From Calamus simplicifolius (lineage: Eukaryota > Streptophyta > Magnoliopsida > Arecales > Arecaceae), in NCBI GenBank assembly GCA_900491605.1, contig UESW01001865.1:313095-377094 (forward strand): a stretch of DNA of 64,000 nt, read 5' to 3'. The position numbers and the translations under genes were made by a program. Positions within the stretch are counted from its first letter, which is position 1. Each line of letters starts with the position of its first letter. This document shows, one piece after another, positions 44,064 to 55,865 of this stretch. The notes below the pieces were generated by a model. The model saw only the letters and a program-made list of their open reading frames with translations. It was not told the origin of the DNA and did no database searches.

Positions 44064-45239
44064 GTCTGTATAGAGTGTGATAGACCGTGATATGTTTCAG
44101 ACTTATGTAGGAGTTTGTGTCTGTTCTTTTTGTTGTCAAACAAGGATTGTATGGACATCAATGATTATGCGTTAAAGTTTATGAAATGTTTATTTTCATT
44201 ATTATGATGAGTTCATATTTATAGGCATATATGTGTATAAATGTCACAGGCTTAGATCAGCTCAATCACATGGGTGATCGCCCTAACACTTTTGAGTGGG
44301 CAGGATGAGACTAAAGTAGCAATTATAGATGCTTGAGTAGCAATGCATGAGTTGTAAATTGCATGGGTTGCGAAATGTGCTACATAAATTATAATGGAAT
44401 AAATTATAATCAAAGTTGCCTCAGTTTAGACTGAGATGAGACTCAGGAGAGTTAAGTACGGAGAATATATATGCGTGTGCAGTATATCAATAGTGATATG
44501 TCCACAGATCCGTACTAAGCCTGTTATAGCCGAACTGGGAGCATTGGCGTATGCTCAAGTCAGGCAACTTTGTGATGCTTGGACTTGTGTTCGTACGGTG
44601 ACTGAGTATGACATGACCCATTAAGTGGGAGCTCCACCGTAGCATGTATTATGTTGCATGTGCTAAAGTCGACCCTGTAAGGGGTAATGCGATATATTCC
44701 CTCTCCATTACCGTGTGAGCCTTACAACTATGAAGTGTCCTTGGACTTGAACCTATACCATAAAGTTGGAGTTCAGGATGACCTCCTTAGCCTTGTCCTC
44801 CAGGGTCACGGAATGGAAGCGGCCACATGAGATAATCCTAGGAAGTCAACTGGATAAAAGATGGACTGGTATGAGTGTTCAAGGAAGATTATTCGCAACC
44901 ACACCTTATGTTTGCGATCCATTACCCGAGCAATCATGTGTATGAGTTGCATATGATTATGGATACTAACTTTATGACTTTGTGTTTTTTCAAGTGCTGC
45001 TCAAGGTAGATCTCTTAAGGGATTGAGAGTGCTTGATCAGATGTGATCGGATTATCTGGGACACAGACGGGATTGGATTATATTCTTGTTCACTGCGTTA
45101 GTTATTTATTAACTTAATGTAGTAATGCAGTATATCAACTATATGTCACTGTGTGTGAATTTTCGTCGGATCGCACACCCCATCGCACTGCATGTTGAGA
45201 GAGTTGAGGTTATTGTTCCTGTGTGGACGAGTGGGAGAT
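44064..45239 (+). other. 3' untranslated region of copia element 3
   Basis: About 1.2 kb without a credible gene, ending in the polypurine tract GAGTGGGAGAT. Only short chance frames occur. Confidence 0.65.
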
Positions 45240-45706
45240 TGTTGGCATGGGTGCCAGGTCAGCGTCCACACAGATTCCCAGAAGACGGGACTCTTTGTTA
45301 CTCTGGGAATAACTCTTCGTATTCCTCTAGTTTATCTGTTCCTCTTCTATAAGAAGACTCGATGTGTCTTCAGAAGGTAAGAGGAAGAGACAGAGATCGA
45401 GATCTTCCTCCTCTCCCTCACCGGTGCTGCGGCTTAGGGGCGTGGACTAACAGGGGACTTTGGTAGCCCTCGACGACCGATGATCCTACTTCCGTTGTTG
45501 CCGATATTAAGGTATGTCCCTTATCTTCGGTTCTTTCGGAAAGAATCTTTGAATTCAACTTTTTTGCTTCGAGTAATCCTTTGTTGATAAAAGTGTACGT
45601 ACCTTACCTAATAAATTAATAATTAATATAAAAAAATCAAAAAAGTGATGGAGATTGATTGCCACTACCTCTAAAAGGTCTCTCGCTCAGCATTTCTTTG
45701 ATATTC
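45240..45706 (+). mobile_element. Partial 3' LTR of copia element 3
   Basis: It starts TGTTGGCATGGGTGCCAGG right after the polypurine tract. A TATAAGAAG box lies near 45350. No CAACA-type end is visible before the LINE begins at about 45718, so the LTR end is uncertain or truncated. Confidence 0.7.
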
Positions 45707-45717
45707 AAGTTAGTCCT
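45707..45717. other. LINE target-site duplication, left copy
   Basis: AAGTTAGTCCT occurs here and again right after the LINE poly-A at 54300-54310. Its location at both expected boundaries supports a true duplication. Confidence 0.65.
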
Positions 45718-47327
45718 TTGGATGGTGGTTCTGAGGGTCGGATCTCAGGGAGTAGGGCAGCGGAAGCTGGGTTTCAGTTGAAGTCTTCTTCCCCGATGCC
45801 AGCTGAGGCGGCGAGGCTGGAGAACCTCTTTCCCGATGTAGTCCAAGTGCCGGAGGCGGAGCTGGCAACTGAAACCCTAGGCTGGCAGCATCGGGCAGTA
45901 TGATGAGGACCTTCCATAGATGGGTTCCTGTTGAGGCATTCATCAGGGAGTTCCGGTGCGTAGGAATTTCTGGCAAGATCTTCCCCATCAGCCTGGCATT
46001 CTAGAGCTATATATTTCGTTTTGCTGATGTTGAAGCCTGGGACATGGTGCTGCAGAGGCCCTGGGTGATCAATGGCCAGCCGGCAGCATCTGAAGCTTGG
46101 AGGCCAGAATTCGTCTCGGCGGCTGATGCCATCACTTCGGCTTTGCTATGGATCAGATTACCTAACCTTCCAATTGAATTTGGAGGGAGGAGATCCTCAG
46201 AGAGATAGTAGCGCCAGCAGGTTAGTTCGTTTGTGTTGATTCGGCTACTCAAATGAAAAACAGGGAGGATACACTCGTGTTTGTGCTCGAGTCGAGCTCA
46301 GTTCTCCTCTCCAGCCGGGGGTTCGAATGAGGGGGACGATGGGCTCGTTCTGGCAGCAGTTTGTTTTCGAGCAGTTGGAAGGTATATGTCAGCGTTGCGG
46401 CTCGCTTCATCTCTCTGGCATATGTTCCTCTCCTATCTCTGAATCATCGTCTGAAGCTTCCCTATTTGGAGCGTGGATGTTGGCTGTCCGGTAGCGCAAG
46501 GTGTCTAAGGGGCCTCAAGCGGAAGGCAGGGAGAAGTTGCAGTCGGGGGCGGTTCCAGTTCCCCCTGGCCCTCAGTCGAGTTCGTCGGTTGCGGCCTCTG
46601 CTCCAGGGACGGCGGCTGATGGGTGGTATGTTCAGCTGAAGATAGCTCACCGGAGAAGATTAAGAGGTCTCAAGGTGGATGTAATGCAGGCTGGGCGCTC
46701 TGGTCGCGATTCAGGAGCTAAGGATAAGGAAGCTCCAGTGGATGTGACTAATCCGAAGGTCTCTGAGTTTGCCGGTTCTAAGGAGGGTGTTCCGGTTTCA
46801 GTTGAGCTTCAGTTGTCTGAAGAATTACTTCCCAAATCCATGCTTTCTAATCCATTTACTTCCTTGGATTCAGAATTTGGTGGAGTTAGCCTTTGGGGAG
46901 TAGGGATGCTTGCCCGGGTCCTTTGAAGCGGGCTCGTCCGGCAGAGTATCAGGCCCCCCGACTAATATCTAGAATGGACAAAAAGAAAGGAAAAGGTGAT
47001 GTATCCTCCACTAAAGCTAAATTAGTCCAAGTCCGTGTGATGCAGCATTTGAATGGTGATCTTGGGTCCTCTGGGGTGCATCTGCCTAAGGGTTCGGCGA
47101 GGGAGAAGAACCAGCCCATATTGGCTTCAGGCTCATCTATTGACTCATTGACTTCAATTATCCTGGGCCAGGGCCCGGATTTGAGGTCCTCTTATAATTC
47201 ACCTCGGACTGATGAGGTTCAAGATGCTATGATCTGCTCTGAGGTAGGCACTCGATCTTCTGGGTGTCACCCTGACAGTGATATGGTGGAAGTGCAAGGG
47301 GGGATCCCAGCTTCCTCTTCCTGTTAA
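45718..47327 (+). pseudogene. LINE ORF1-like region (DUF4283, knuckle)
   Basis: ORF1 proteins of plant LINEs bind element RNA. The DUF4283-like block is at about 45905-46200: VPVEAFIREFRCVGISGKIF, then (after a TAG) YIFRFADVEAWDMVLQRPWV, WRPEFVSAADAITSALLWIR and LPNLPIEF. A degenerate zinc-knuckle-like CQRCGSLHLSGIC follows at about 46385-46425. The rest, to 47327, is Ser/Gly/Lys-rich linker. A stop at 46004 and slips near 46195 and 46490 break the frame. Confidence 0.7.
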
Positions 47328-48350
47328 ATGAAGATCCTTTTATGGAATGTTAGAGGAGCTCGAAAGCCATCGTTTCGATCCTCTTTTGTAGATTGATGCA
47401 AATCCATAATTTTGATATCTGTGTTATTCTAGAAACCAGGTTGTTGGGGGACAGTCTAGCCTGGTTTCGGAGACAGATAGTTTGGAAATGGTCTATGTAT
47501 GCAGTGGAGGCTTTAGGTCTATCTGGTGGCATGATAGCCATCTGGCGCTCCTCTACGGTGAAGATTGATGTTGTTCATCATAGTAATCAACATCTTGGCC
47601 TTCTTGTTTCTGAGGGCTCGGCCGATACTTGGCTTCTATCAGCGGTTTATGCAAGTACTGATTTTTGGGAAAGACTTCTTTTATGGTCCGATCTTCATTC
47701 CCTTCTTGCTCGGGGCATCCATTCCATTGTGGCTGGTGATTTAACTGTATCTCTGAAGCTAGTGAAAAGCGTGGGGGTAGAAGGGTCACTGGCACATCTA
47801 ATATCACTGAATTTAGGGATTTCATCAGTTTGGCTGGTCTTCTAGATCTGGGGTTTTCTGGGCCTCAATTTACCTGGTGTAATAATCGCCAGGCTCAGCT
47901 CGTGTTGGGAGAGGCTGGATAGAGCTTTGGCTTTGGATCAGTGGCTTCAAAAGTTCTCTTCAGCTTCTGTTACTCATCTTCTGAGGATAGCTTCTGATCA
48001 CTGCCCCATTCTTATCTCTACGAAGTTTGAGCTTCATCAGAAGAGGTAGTTCAGATTTGAACAGTTTTGGACTTCATATTCGGTTGCTCGATCTATCATC
48101 TACCAAGTCTGGCATACCCCTATCCGGGGTAATGTTATATATCGGCTTTCTCGCCATCTTTTGTTGGCTAAACATAGGCTGGCCAGATGAAATAGAGTGG
48201 AAATTGGTGATCTGGTTAGGCAGGTGGAACATCTTGAAGCTGATATTAGTTTCTTGCAGACTAAGGAGGATCAGGAGGGTTTTCTTGGGATCTGACCTGT
48301 CTGCTCTCCGGGGCAAGCTAGCGTTGCATCACTCTCTGCTTATTCAGTAG
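47328..48350 (+). pseudogene. LINE ORF2 endonuclease region
   Basis: The ATG at 47328 begins MKILLWNVRGARKP, the apurinic-endonuclease start seen in plant LINE ORF2. It soon meets a TGA. Further blocks in other frames are DICVILETRLLGDS (the ET catalytic motif), ALGLSGGMIAIWRSS, LLSAVYASTDFWERL and SIVAGDLTVSLK (normally GDFN). This enzyme nicks target DNA to prime reverse transcription. Here it is broken by several frameshifts. Confidence 0.8.
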
Positions 48351-50426
48351 GAGATCTATTGGAGGCAACGGTCTAGGATCCAGTGGATTCGTGAAGGGGA
48401 TCGTAACACTAGGTTTTTCCACCAGGCTACTCTGAAGCGGCATGCAGCTAAGAGGATCCGCAGACTAGTTGATGATTCTGGGGACTATCATGAGGACTTC
48501 CCTTCTATTCGGGATCAGCTCTTACATTTCTTTCAGGCCAGATGGTCGGAGTCCTCTGGCCTTGGCTCTCCGGTCATCCAGGTCCCTGATTCCAGGAAGG
48601 TTTCTTCCCTGGAGAACGAAATGCTTACCAGACCTATCACTGCTAATGAGATTCGTCTGGCTCTGTGGGAGCTTGGGCAGGATAAGGCACCGAGTCCGGA
48701 TGGCTTTCCGACTTTCTTCTATCGTCATTATTGGGACATTGTTGGGCAGGAGGTGACTCAGGCTATCCTTCAAGTATTTCTAGCCAAGGCCATCCCAGTG
48801 GAATGGAATCACACTCTTATTACCCTGGTGCCCAAACGTAATGATGCTTCTCTCCCACAAGCCTATCAGTCTCTGCATAACTTTATATAAGATTTGTGCT
48901 CGTCTGCTTGCTGATCGCCTACGCTTGGTGATGCCTCAGATTATAGCAGTGGAGCAGGGGGTGTTTATCAGAGGGCGCAGTATTACGGACAATGTCCTCA
49001 TTGCTCAGGAGTTTATGTATGATTTCAGAGAGCTCCGGTCAGGCAGTCCCTTATGGCTATTAAGCTGGATATGGAGAGGGCCTATGACAGACTTAGTTGG
49101 ACTTTCCTCTACCACTCCTTGCAGAAGTTTGGTTTTGATGATCAGTTTATTGATTGGATTATGGCTTGCATTCAGAGACCTTCTTTCTCGCTGATCATTA
49201 ATGGTAGTCTGACTGAATTTTTTCACTCTTCAGTAGGTCTGTGTCAGGGATGCCCTTTATCCCCTTTGTTGTTTATTTTGGCAACAGATGATCTTTCCCG
49301 TGCCCTCTACCATGCTCAGACTGATCTTACTATTGTACCTTTTACGACCTGTCCTACGGGTCCTGAGATCTCTCATCTATTCTTTACTGATGATTGTATT
49401 TTACTGGGGAGAGCTACCTCAGCCAATGCTTCTTCCTTTGCTGACATCATCCAGCGCTATTGCCAGGCCTCGGGTCAGAAGGTCAATGCATCTAAGTCTT
49501 CTATCTGCTTCAATCCGAAGACTGCTAGAGCAACCAGGGAAGCTATTGTTCATAGGCTGGGCATTTTATCTCAGACTGACCGCTTCCAGTACTTGGGGGT
49601 TCCTATGACAGGCAGATATCCCCACTGTGCTGACTATGCTGATCTTGAGTTGAGGGTCCATCAACAAATTGAGGGGTGGCAGGTTACGGATTTATCTATG
49701 ATGGCAAGGGTAACTATTATTCGAGCGGTTCTCTCTTCCCTTCCTATGTACCTTCTTTCCAATGCTGCCACCCCTATCACCTATCTCAGGAGAATTAAGA
49801 GATGCGTTAGGGATTTCCTTTGGGCCTCTATGCAGGATGGGCATGGTATTCACCTTATGTCTTGGGAGAGGGTTTGTATGCCGATCCAGGAGGGTGGTCT
49901 GGGGATTCAGTCTTTGACTGTCAGAAGGGAGGCCCTTTTGACCAAGCATGCCTCGCGGTTCATTCTGGAGCCGCAGAGCCTATGGAGCTCTTTTATGAGA
50001 GCGAGATATGGTGATTGGACTTCCTCCTCGCATATGCAGTCTTCTCCTCGGCATTCTCCCTTTTGGAAGGAGGTTTGTCGTCATGGTAGATCCATTATGG
50101 AAAATACTACGTGGATGATTGGTGATGGCTCTTCCATTGAGGTTATTCAGGATATATGGATCTCTGACATTCCTCTATCTCGATGGCCCTCCTTCGTTAG
50201 TATTGATGTCCCTACTAGTATGAGAGTAAAGGAGTTGATCTCTTCTGATCCTTCCTCTTGGCATGGCCCACAGGTGTCCCATTTTTTCGGAGAGGAGCTT
50301 GCTCATTGGATTCTGGCTATTCCGATTACCTCGGGTATTACTTCGGATTGTAGGCTGTGGCGTAGATCCTGTCTTCCTAGGGCCCCTGCGAAGGATCTTG
50401 TGAAGATGTTCAGCCCTCAGCCTTAG
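48351..50426 (+). pseudogene. LINE ORF2 reverse transcriptase
   Basis: The fingers begin with LWELGQDKAPSPDGFPTFFY and VEWNHTLITLVPKRNDASLP. After a slip near 48890, ADRLRLVMPQIIAVEQGVFI and GRSITDNVLIAQEFMYDF follow. From 49053 one long frame of 457 residues carries AIKLDMERAYDRLSWTFLYH, VGLCQGCPLSPLLFI and the catalytic box FFTDDCILL (family FADD; here Ala is Thr). It continues through FQYLGVPMTGRYPHC into the thumb and connection region, ending at TAG 50424-50426. The two catalytic Asp residues are kept. Confidence 0.9.
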
Positions 50427-50797
50427 GGGCAGGTGAATGCTGTGTGGATCTGGAAGCTTCCAATCCTACCCAGGGTTCAGCTCTTCATTTGGAAGCTTTT
50501 ATGGGAATGTCTCCCAACTTGTGCTATGCTTGTGAGGAGGAGCCTGCCTATCCAGTCTATATGTCCGCTATGTGGTTTGGAGGATGAGTCTACTGCGCAT
50601 GCCATCTTTCTTGCCCTAGAGTGGGTCGGATCTGGCAGTCAGTGGGCTATCATTGTAGATTAGATCAAACGACTTCTCAGTGTTCCCTCTTCTTAGATGA
50701 CCTCCGGAAGGCTTCCCAATACAAGTGTGCTCTTTGGGCTTCTACGGCATATCAGATCTGGTTATCTAGGAACCAGACTATTTTTGCAGATAGGGGT
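50427..50797 (+). pseudogene. LINE zinc-binding (zf-RVT) region
   Basis: Reading from 50433 gives VWIWKLPILPRVQLFIWKLL, LPTCAMLVRRS and CPLCGLEDESTAHAIF, the zinc-binding motif C-x2-C-x7-H typical after plant LINE RT. The next frame has YKCALWASTAYQIWLSRNQT before the insertion at 50798. Confidence 0.8.
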
Positions 50798-53644
50798 TGT
50801 CATGCCCTAGACCCAAAATTTTGAGCTAGGGTGATAACCCGCTGCATGCCAAGCATGCAAGGCATTCCGAAACATGACACTCAAATAAATAAAGGCAATA
50901 ACTATATATTATTCAAAATCCATAATTTTAATACAATCCATAACTATCAGGTTTGGGCTACAAGCCCTACATACAAGTAATACAGTTCTAGGCTACAACC
51001 CTACATACAAGTCATACTGGGGTTACAATGATATCATAAAACTGATTTATATAGAAGCTCCATCTACCCCATAAATCCATCTTCAATCCTGAGGCTCTGA
51101 AAAACATTGTGAGATTTACATGAGCTCACACTCAATAAGTAAGCCTATAATATAAAATAGTAATATATCATCATATCTTATCAAGATATTATAAAGTCAT
51201 AATTTCATAAACTTCCAATTTCAAATGCATTTATCATGCTATCAGAACAGGCATATCACTACTCAATTATTTTGGAAGCTTATACAATAAATACCAGAAA
51301 ATGCATTATAAATAACCCACTATTTATATGATCATTTTTATATTATATTTTATGTGTCCCACGGCCCTGCTATACCTCAATCAGCGCACATCCTCTAGAT
51401 GTGCGTGGCCTCCACATGCCATCTCATCGTCAATCATAGCACATCCTTTAGATGTGTGGCCTCCACATGCCATATCATCATCGGTCAGAGCACATCCTCT
51501 AGATGCGTGGCCTCCACATGCCATATCATCATCAGTCATAGCGCATCCTCTAGATGCGTGTGGCCTCCACATGCCACCTCAGAATCAATCAGCACACATC
51601 CTCTAGATGTGTATGGCCTCCACATGCCATATCATCGCCAATCAGAGCACATCCCCTAGATGTGTGGCCTCCACATGCCATATCATCATCAAACAGAGCA
51701 CATCCTCTAGATGTGTGTGGCCTCCACATGCCATATCATCATCAATCAGAGCACATCCTTCAGATGTGTGTGGCCTCCATATGCCACATCATAGGAGAAC
51801 CGCGGCGACACATAAATATAATTCAGGGTCATCATTATATATGCATATCACACATCATGCTTCATCATAAGCATAATCTTTTCATATCACATAAATATAA
51901 TTCAGGGTCATCATTATATATGCATATCACACATCATGCATCATCATAAGCATAATCTTTTCATATCACATAATAGTGGTTTGTACGTTCTTAATTATTG
52001 CATGTAACCAATTCACTTTGCAAAGTTAAAAATAAACATATACATCATATTTGGCATAAACACAATAACCATTACTTTGCAAATTAATACCAACTGTTAT
52101 AGCAAATATTCAATTAAATACTCATGATACAGTTTACCAATTTCCAAAATAATCAATAAAACTCAATTTCATAAGTATGCATAAAACTATAAATACAACA
52201 ATTTTAAAAATTATTATATTTGGCTTACTTACCCGATTATGCAATAAATACCAGATTATGTAATGTAAACAAACCCACTATTTATGTAATTATTGTTTTC
52301 GTACGTGTCCCACGGCCCTACAAATTAATCAGAACACATCCTCTAGATGTGTGAGGCCATACATACTCAAACAGAACACACCCTACAGATGTATGAGGCC
52401 AAATGAGAACCGCGGCGACACATACTATTCTATCACAATATTATCATCATACTTGCATGTCACTCATCATGCATCAATTTCTCATATTACATATACAGTG
52501 GTTTGTACATTATTAGCAAATGCATATGGTCATCCCAACATATTTACAAATCAAAGAATTTATATTTTTGCACATACACCAAGAAACTATTTCTTTCAAA
52601 ATATTATCAGCTACTATAGTCATAATAAATGCTTATATGTAGATTTATGGTGCCATTCAAATAATCAAACCAAATAAACTTCCGTTTTCCTTATCTCATA
52701 ATATACTTATAAAGCCATGAGTTATAAATTATTAATTATAAATAGACTTACTTACCTCGGTACGCTAATCCCAAATGGTTAACCAGGTATTTGGACATCT
52801 GGGTACCTTAACAATGTTATCTCCACCCGAAACAAGCCATCGGCCATCTGGGAGAAACTAATGGCATTGACCTCAATGACCTCTCCATCTATCCGGCAAC
52901 ATCTGAATCCTCATCCCAAAGATGGGGTCCAATCTCAAAGTGGGTAGCTGCCATTTTAAGACACAACAGATCAATATCCCAACAAGCTTCTTAATCCGCC
53001 TTCCTCAAGCACCATCCAAATCTCAACCAAAAAAGTGTCCGACTAAACAAACACCGGACCCATGAATCAAATCAAGATTTCCACTGTCGCAAGTTTCAAG
53101 ATTCGTCACTTCATTTCTCCACCACCCTACGTTGTAGGATTTGACCGGTGCGGCTCCGACGATGATAGCTCAAGACTGGGACATGGTTAGGCCTTCAAAA
53201 ATAAAAGATCTCTTCCCTTCTAGCGGCGGCTATCCTCCATGGAGTCCTTTTTCTGGACCTCCCTTTTTCTGAACCTTCGCTTGTCCTCTCGCGCTCAGAT
53301 TCCCTCCCTAACTCTCTCTCTCTAGCATTAGGAGGCTCAGATTCCCTCCCTAACTCTCTCTCTCTAGCATTAGGAGGATGGGCAGGCGATTACCTGTAGG
53401 AGGTGTGCGCCAAGGTGAAAGCGATTACCTGTAGGAGGTGTGCGCCAAGGTGAAGGAGGGAGTCGACCTCCAACTCCTTTTATTCTCCCACGCGCCTGAT
53501 CAAGGGAAAACGGGAACCCATCCGACATGCGAAGACCCAAGAAATCAGACGTCGACCTAAACGCAGAAGGAAGTCAAGATGCCAGGTGTCCCCAAAATAA
53601 ATACTAGGAGTTACATTCCCCATAATTAATTACCGGGGGTTACA
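50798..53644 (-). mobile_element. Solo LTR of a Tekay-like gypsy element
   Basis: It is flanked by GGGGT (50793-50797 and 53645-53649). On the minus strand it starts TGTAACCCCC and ends GCATGACA. Its minus-strand end (CTTGCATGCTTGGCATGCAG, then GGGTCTAGGGCATGACA) matches the LTR end at 60657-60722 (CTTGCATGCCAGGCATGCGG, GGGTCTGAGGCGTGACA), where a primer-binding site and gag follow. A shared block TTACTTATTGAGTGTGAGCTC lies about 330 bases before both ends. No internal domains are present, so one LTR remains after recombination. It interrupts the LINE between zf-RVT and RNase H. Confidence 0.9.
51366..51795. repeat. About 52-bp tandem array within the solo LTR
   Basis: Around eight units contain CACATCCTCTAGATGTG then TGGCCTCCACATGCCATATC. 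Two further diverged copies lie at 52325-52405. The flanking 51812-51970 is a 79-bp direct duplication. Confidence 0.85.
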
Positions 53645-53649
53645 GGGGT

Positions 53650-54299
53650 ATATCATTACAAAGATTATATGGAAAATTAGATCCCTGGATTGTGCCCGTG
53701 GCTTCCATTCAGGTGGTCTTGACTCTTTTGGCCTTGGGTTCCCTTACTGCTTCGGCAGCGAATCGGCATACAGTTTTTATATCTTGGGAACCCCCTCTTC
53801 CAGGGTTTGTCAAAATCAATTTTGATGGTAGTGTTCGTGGCATATTAGCGGGATCTGCGGGCCGGAGGGTGATCTATTGGCGACTGGAGGGTTTGGTAGT
53901 CTAGACTCCTCTGTCCCAATAACTGAGCTCTATGCTGCCTGGGATGGCATCTCCTGTGCTGTTCGGTCTCTTCATGCTCAAAACCTCATTATTGATGGTG
54001 ACTCTATGATTGTAATCGGTGGCTGTGGAGGGAACATGGCTCCCGTGCTCCTGCTATACCGCTTTTAGATGATATCTGGAATATGCTGAGTGAGGCCCAA
54101 GGTGTTCAGATTCGTCATTCTTATCGGAAAGCTAATTCGGCGGCCGATTGGGTGGCTTCATTTGTTGCTCACCACTCTAATTTTTGGAGGTGGAGGCATG
54201 GAGATCACTGTCCTTTTGTTCTTCAGCAAATATTGTATTCTGATGCTCAAGGGCTGATTCGTACACGAGTTGTATGATCACCCGGGTGTACCAAAAAAA
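53650..54299 (+). pseudogene. LINE RNase H domain and 3' end
   Basis: After the LTR insertion, reading gives FVKINFDGSVRG (first Asp), then in shifted frames ITELYAAWDGISCAVRSL (Glu) and LIIDGDSMIVI (Asp). IRHSYRKANSAADWVASFVA follows (last Asp), ending HCPFVLQQILYSDAQGLIRT. Slips or stops occur near 53880, 53903, 54040 and 54068. The coding part ends with TGA near 54277, followed by a short tail and poly-A at 54291-54299. Confidence 0.85.
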
Positions 54300-54310
54300 A
54301 AGTTAGTCCT

Positions 54311-54714
54311 CTTTAATTTTTTTTTTAAAAAAAAGAAAGATCAAGAGATGTTGCATGTTAATTATCACAATCAACTATGATATATAATATTTAATTTTTT
54401 AAAAATAATTTATCATGTTGCATGTTATTTACCATATAAAGCATTGATATTCAAACGCATCAAATATGGCTGAAGGTTCATTCAAAATTTAATAATTTAA
54501 AATTATAATTTTATTAAATCACTATCAAAATAATAATTTAAAATAAGTTTGAATTCTTGCAAGCCTTAATTTTTAAAATATTGATCTTCATAAATAAAAT
54601 TATATTTTTAAATGTGATTATTTTTTTTTCTTTCATTTTATTTATGAGAAAAATTATGAAATTAATGACAAGTTAGGACCACTAATTTTTTTTTTTTGGT
54701 ACAAAAAAGAGAAG
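54311..54714. other. AT-rich intergenic stretch
   Basis: No gene, RNA or transposon end recognised. Composition is very AT-rich with several T and A runs. Confidence 0.5.
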
Positions 54715-54915
54715 GGGGGATTGCTCCACGCACCTTTTCCCTTCCCGAATCCGAAGACTTTCCAACCAGGCCGCCCCAAAGGGGATTGCTCCACGCACCT
54801 TTTCCCTTTCCGAATCCGAAGACTTTCCAACCAGGCCGCCCCAAAGGGGATTGCTCCATGCACCTTTTCCCTTTCCGAATCCCGCGCCCTTTGGAAGACT
54901 TTCCAACCTTTCAGC
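54715..54915. repeat. 65-bp tandem repeat, about three copies
   Basis: Copies begin ATTGCTCCACGCACCTTTTC at 54720, 54785 and 54850 (period 65). They contain GAAGACTTTCCAACC and GGCCGCCCCAAAGG. The third copy diverges after GAATCC. Confidence 0.9.
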
Positions 54916-55330
54916 AAAGTTGTTAATTTCTAAAATTGACAATTTTTTCAGCAAAGTTATCAATTTTATTCTAAAGTTATCAATTTCAGTAAAATTATCA
55001 ATTTCTAAAATTAACAACTTTACTTTTTACCTCCCATCCATATCTCAAACTCTTTATTTTTATGTTGTTATAAAATTAATTTTGAGTTATCAATTTCTAA
55101 AATTGATAATTTTGCTTTTCACCTCTCATCCATATCTCAAACTCTTTATTTTATATTGTTATAAAATTAACAATTTTGCTTTTCACCTTTCATCCATATA
55201 TCCCTTTTGAAGACTTTCCAACCTTTTCGGCAAAGTTGCAAATTGACATTTTACCTCTCATCCATATCTCAAACTTTTTTATTTTTATTATTATAAAATT
55301 AATAATTTTACTTTTTTTTTTATCATTATT
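54916..55330. repeat. Degenerate AT-rich repeats
   Basis: CCATATCTCAAACTCTTTAT recurs near 55038, 55127 and 55261. It is accompanied by TTATCAATTTCTAAAATTGA-like palindromic segments. The GAAGACTTTCCAACCTTT piece of the 65-bp repeat reappears at 55209, linking both repeat types. Confidence 0.6.
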
Positions 55331-55544
55331 CGAACTTGTAACACCGCCGTACTGAGGACCCCGGTCGGCGAGGAATGCACGAAAGCAAGTCCAGTTTGAA
55401 AGGGAGAAGAGATATTTCAAGTTTCAATAGAGTCAATGGAGGAAGCTTCGTCGAAGCGGTGGCACCGTGGCAGGCAAAGAGAGAGATAACGGGGTACGGC
55501 TTAACCCACCGCACACGGGTTTCCTAACTTTCCTTCTCCCATAC

Positions 55545-55552
55545 TATAAATA
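55545..55552 (+). promoter_or_regulatory. TATA box of the small membrane-protein gene
   Basis: TATAAATA lies 51 bases before the ATG at 55596, giving a short leader of about 20 bases if transcription starts some 30 bases downstream. Confidence 0.6.
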
Positions 55553-55595
55553 AATATCCCACCAACCAGCTCCCACACCCAAAGCGAAGCTAGAG

Positions 55596-55865
55596 ATGGA
55601 AGGGTTTCTCGTCGCCTCGTTTGCTCTCAGTGCTTTCTTCATCCCACCGCGGAGCCTCTTCATGGCCCACAAACTCCTCGCCCCGGCTTATTACTTGGCC
55701 GTGTTTGCTCTCCTCCTGTTTGGCTTGGGGCTCATGATGCTGAGCGCAGTGGCGCCCGGAGATCCCATGCGCCGCGCCCCGGCCAAGGCGATGATGTGGG
55801 GGACGCTTGCCGCACTGTTGCTCGTCTTGGTTCTTGGTGCTCTTTCTATGCTGGTGGTGCGTTGA
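55596..55865 (+). CDS. Small hydrophobic membrane protein, 89 residues, function unknown
   Basis: This is an intact single-exon frame from ATG 55596 (context AGAGATGGA) to TGA at 55863-55865. The protein starts MEGFLVASFALSAFFIPP, where a short hydrophobic stretch could be a first membrane segment or signal anchor. Clear membrane segments lie at about residues 30-52 (YYLAVFALLLFGLGLMMLSA) and 66-88 (WGTLAALLLVLVLGALSMLV). Between them is a short basic loop with DPMRRAPAK. GC content in the frame is much higher than in the flanks. A TATA box sits at the expected distance. I do not recognise the family. Unlike the transposon genes around it, it has no stops or shifts, so I take it as a real host gene. 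Confidence 0.7.
   Translation: MEGFLVASFALSAFFIPPRSLFMAHKLLAPAYYLAVFALLLFGLGLMMLSAVAPGDPMRRAPAKAMMWGTLAALLLVLVLGALSMLVVR

Larger units (their letters stand above)
45718..54299 (+). mobile_element. Plant L1-type LINE, split by a solo LTR
   Basis: ORF1-like, endonuclease, RT, zinc-binding and RNase H regions lie in normal order and end with a short poly-A at 54291-54299. Without the 2.85-kb LTR insertion it measures about 5.7 kb, near full length for this group. An 11-bp duplication flanks it. Numerous frameshifts and stops make it inactive. The 5' start is inferred from the duplication. Confidence 0.8.

Noticed and set aside
51328..51949. Three overlapping plus-strand frames with repeated MPYHH-like peptides
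   Set aside because: They arise from the 52-bp array in the solo LTR.
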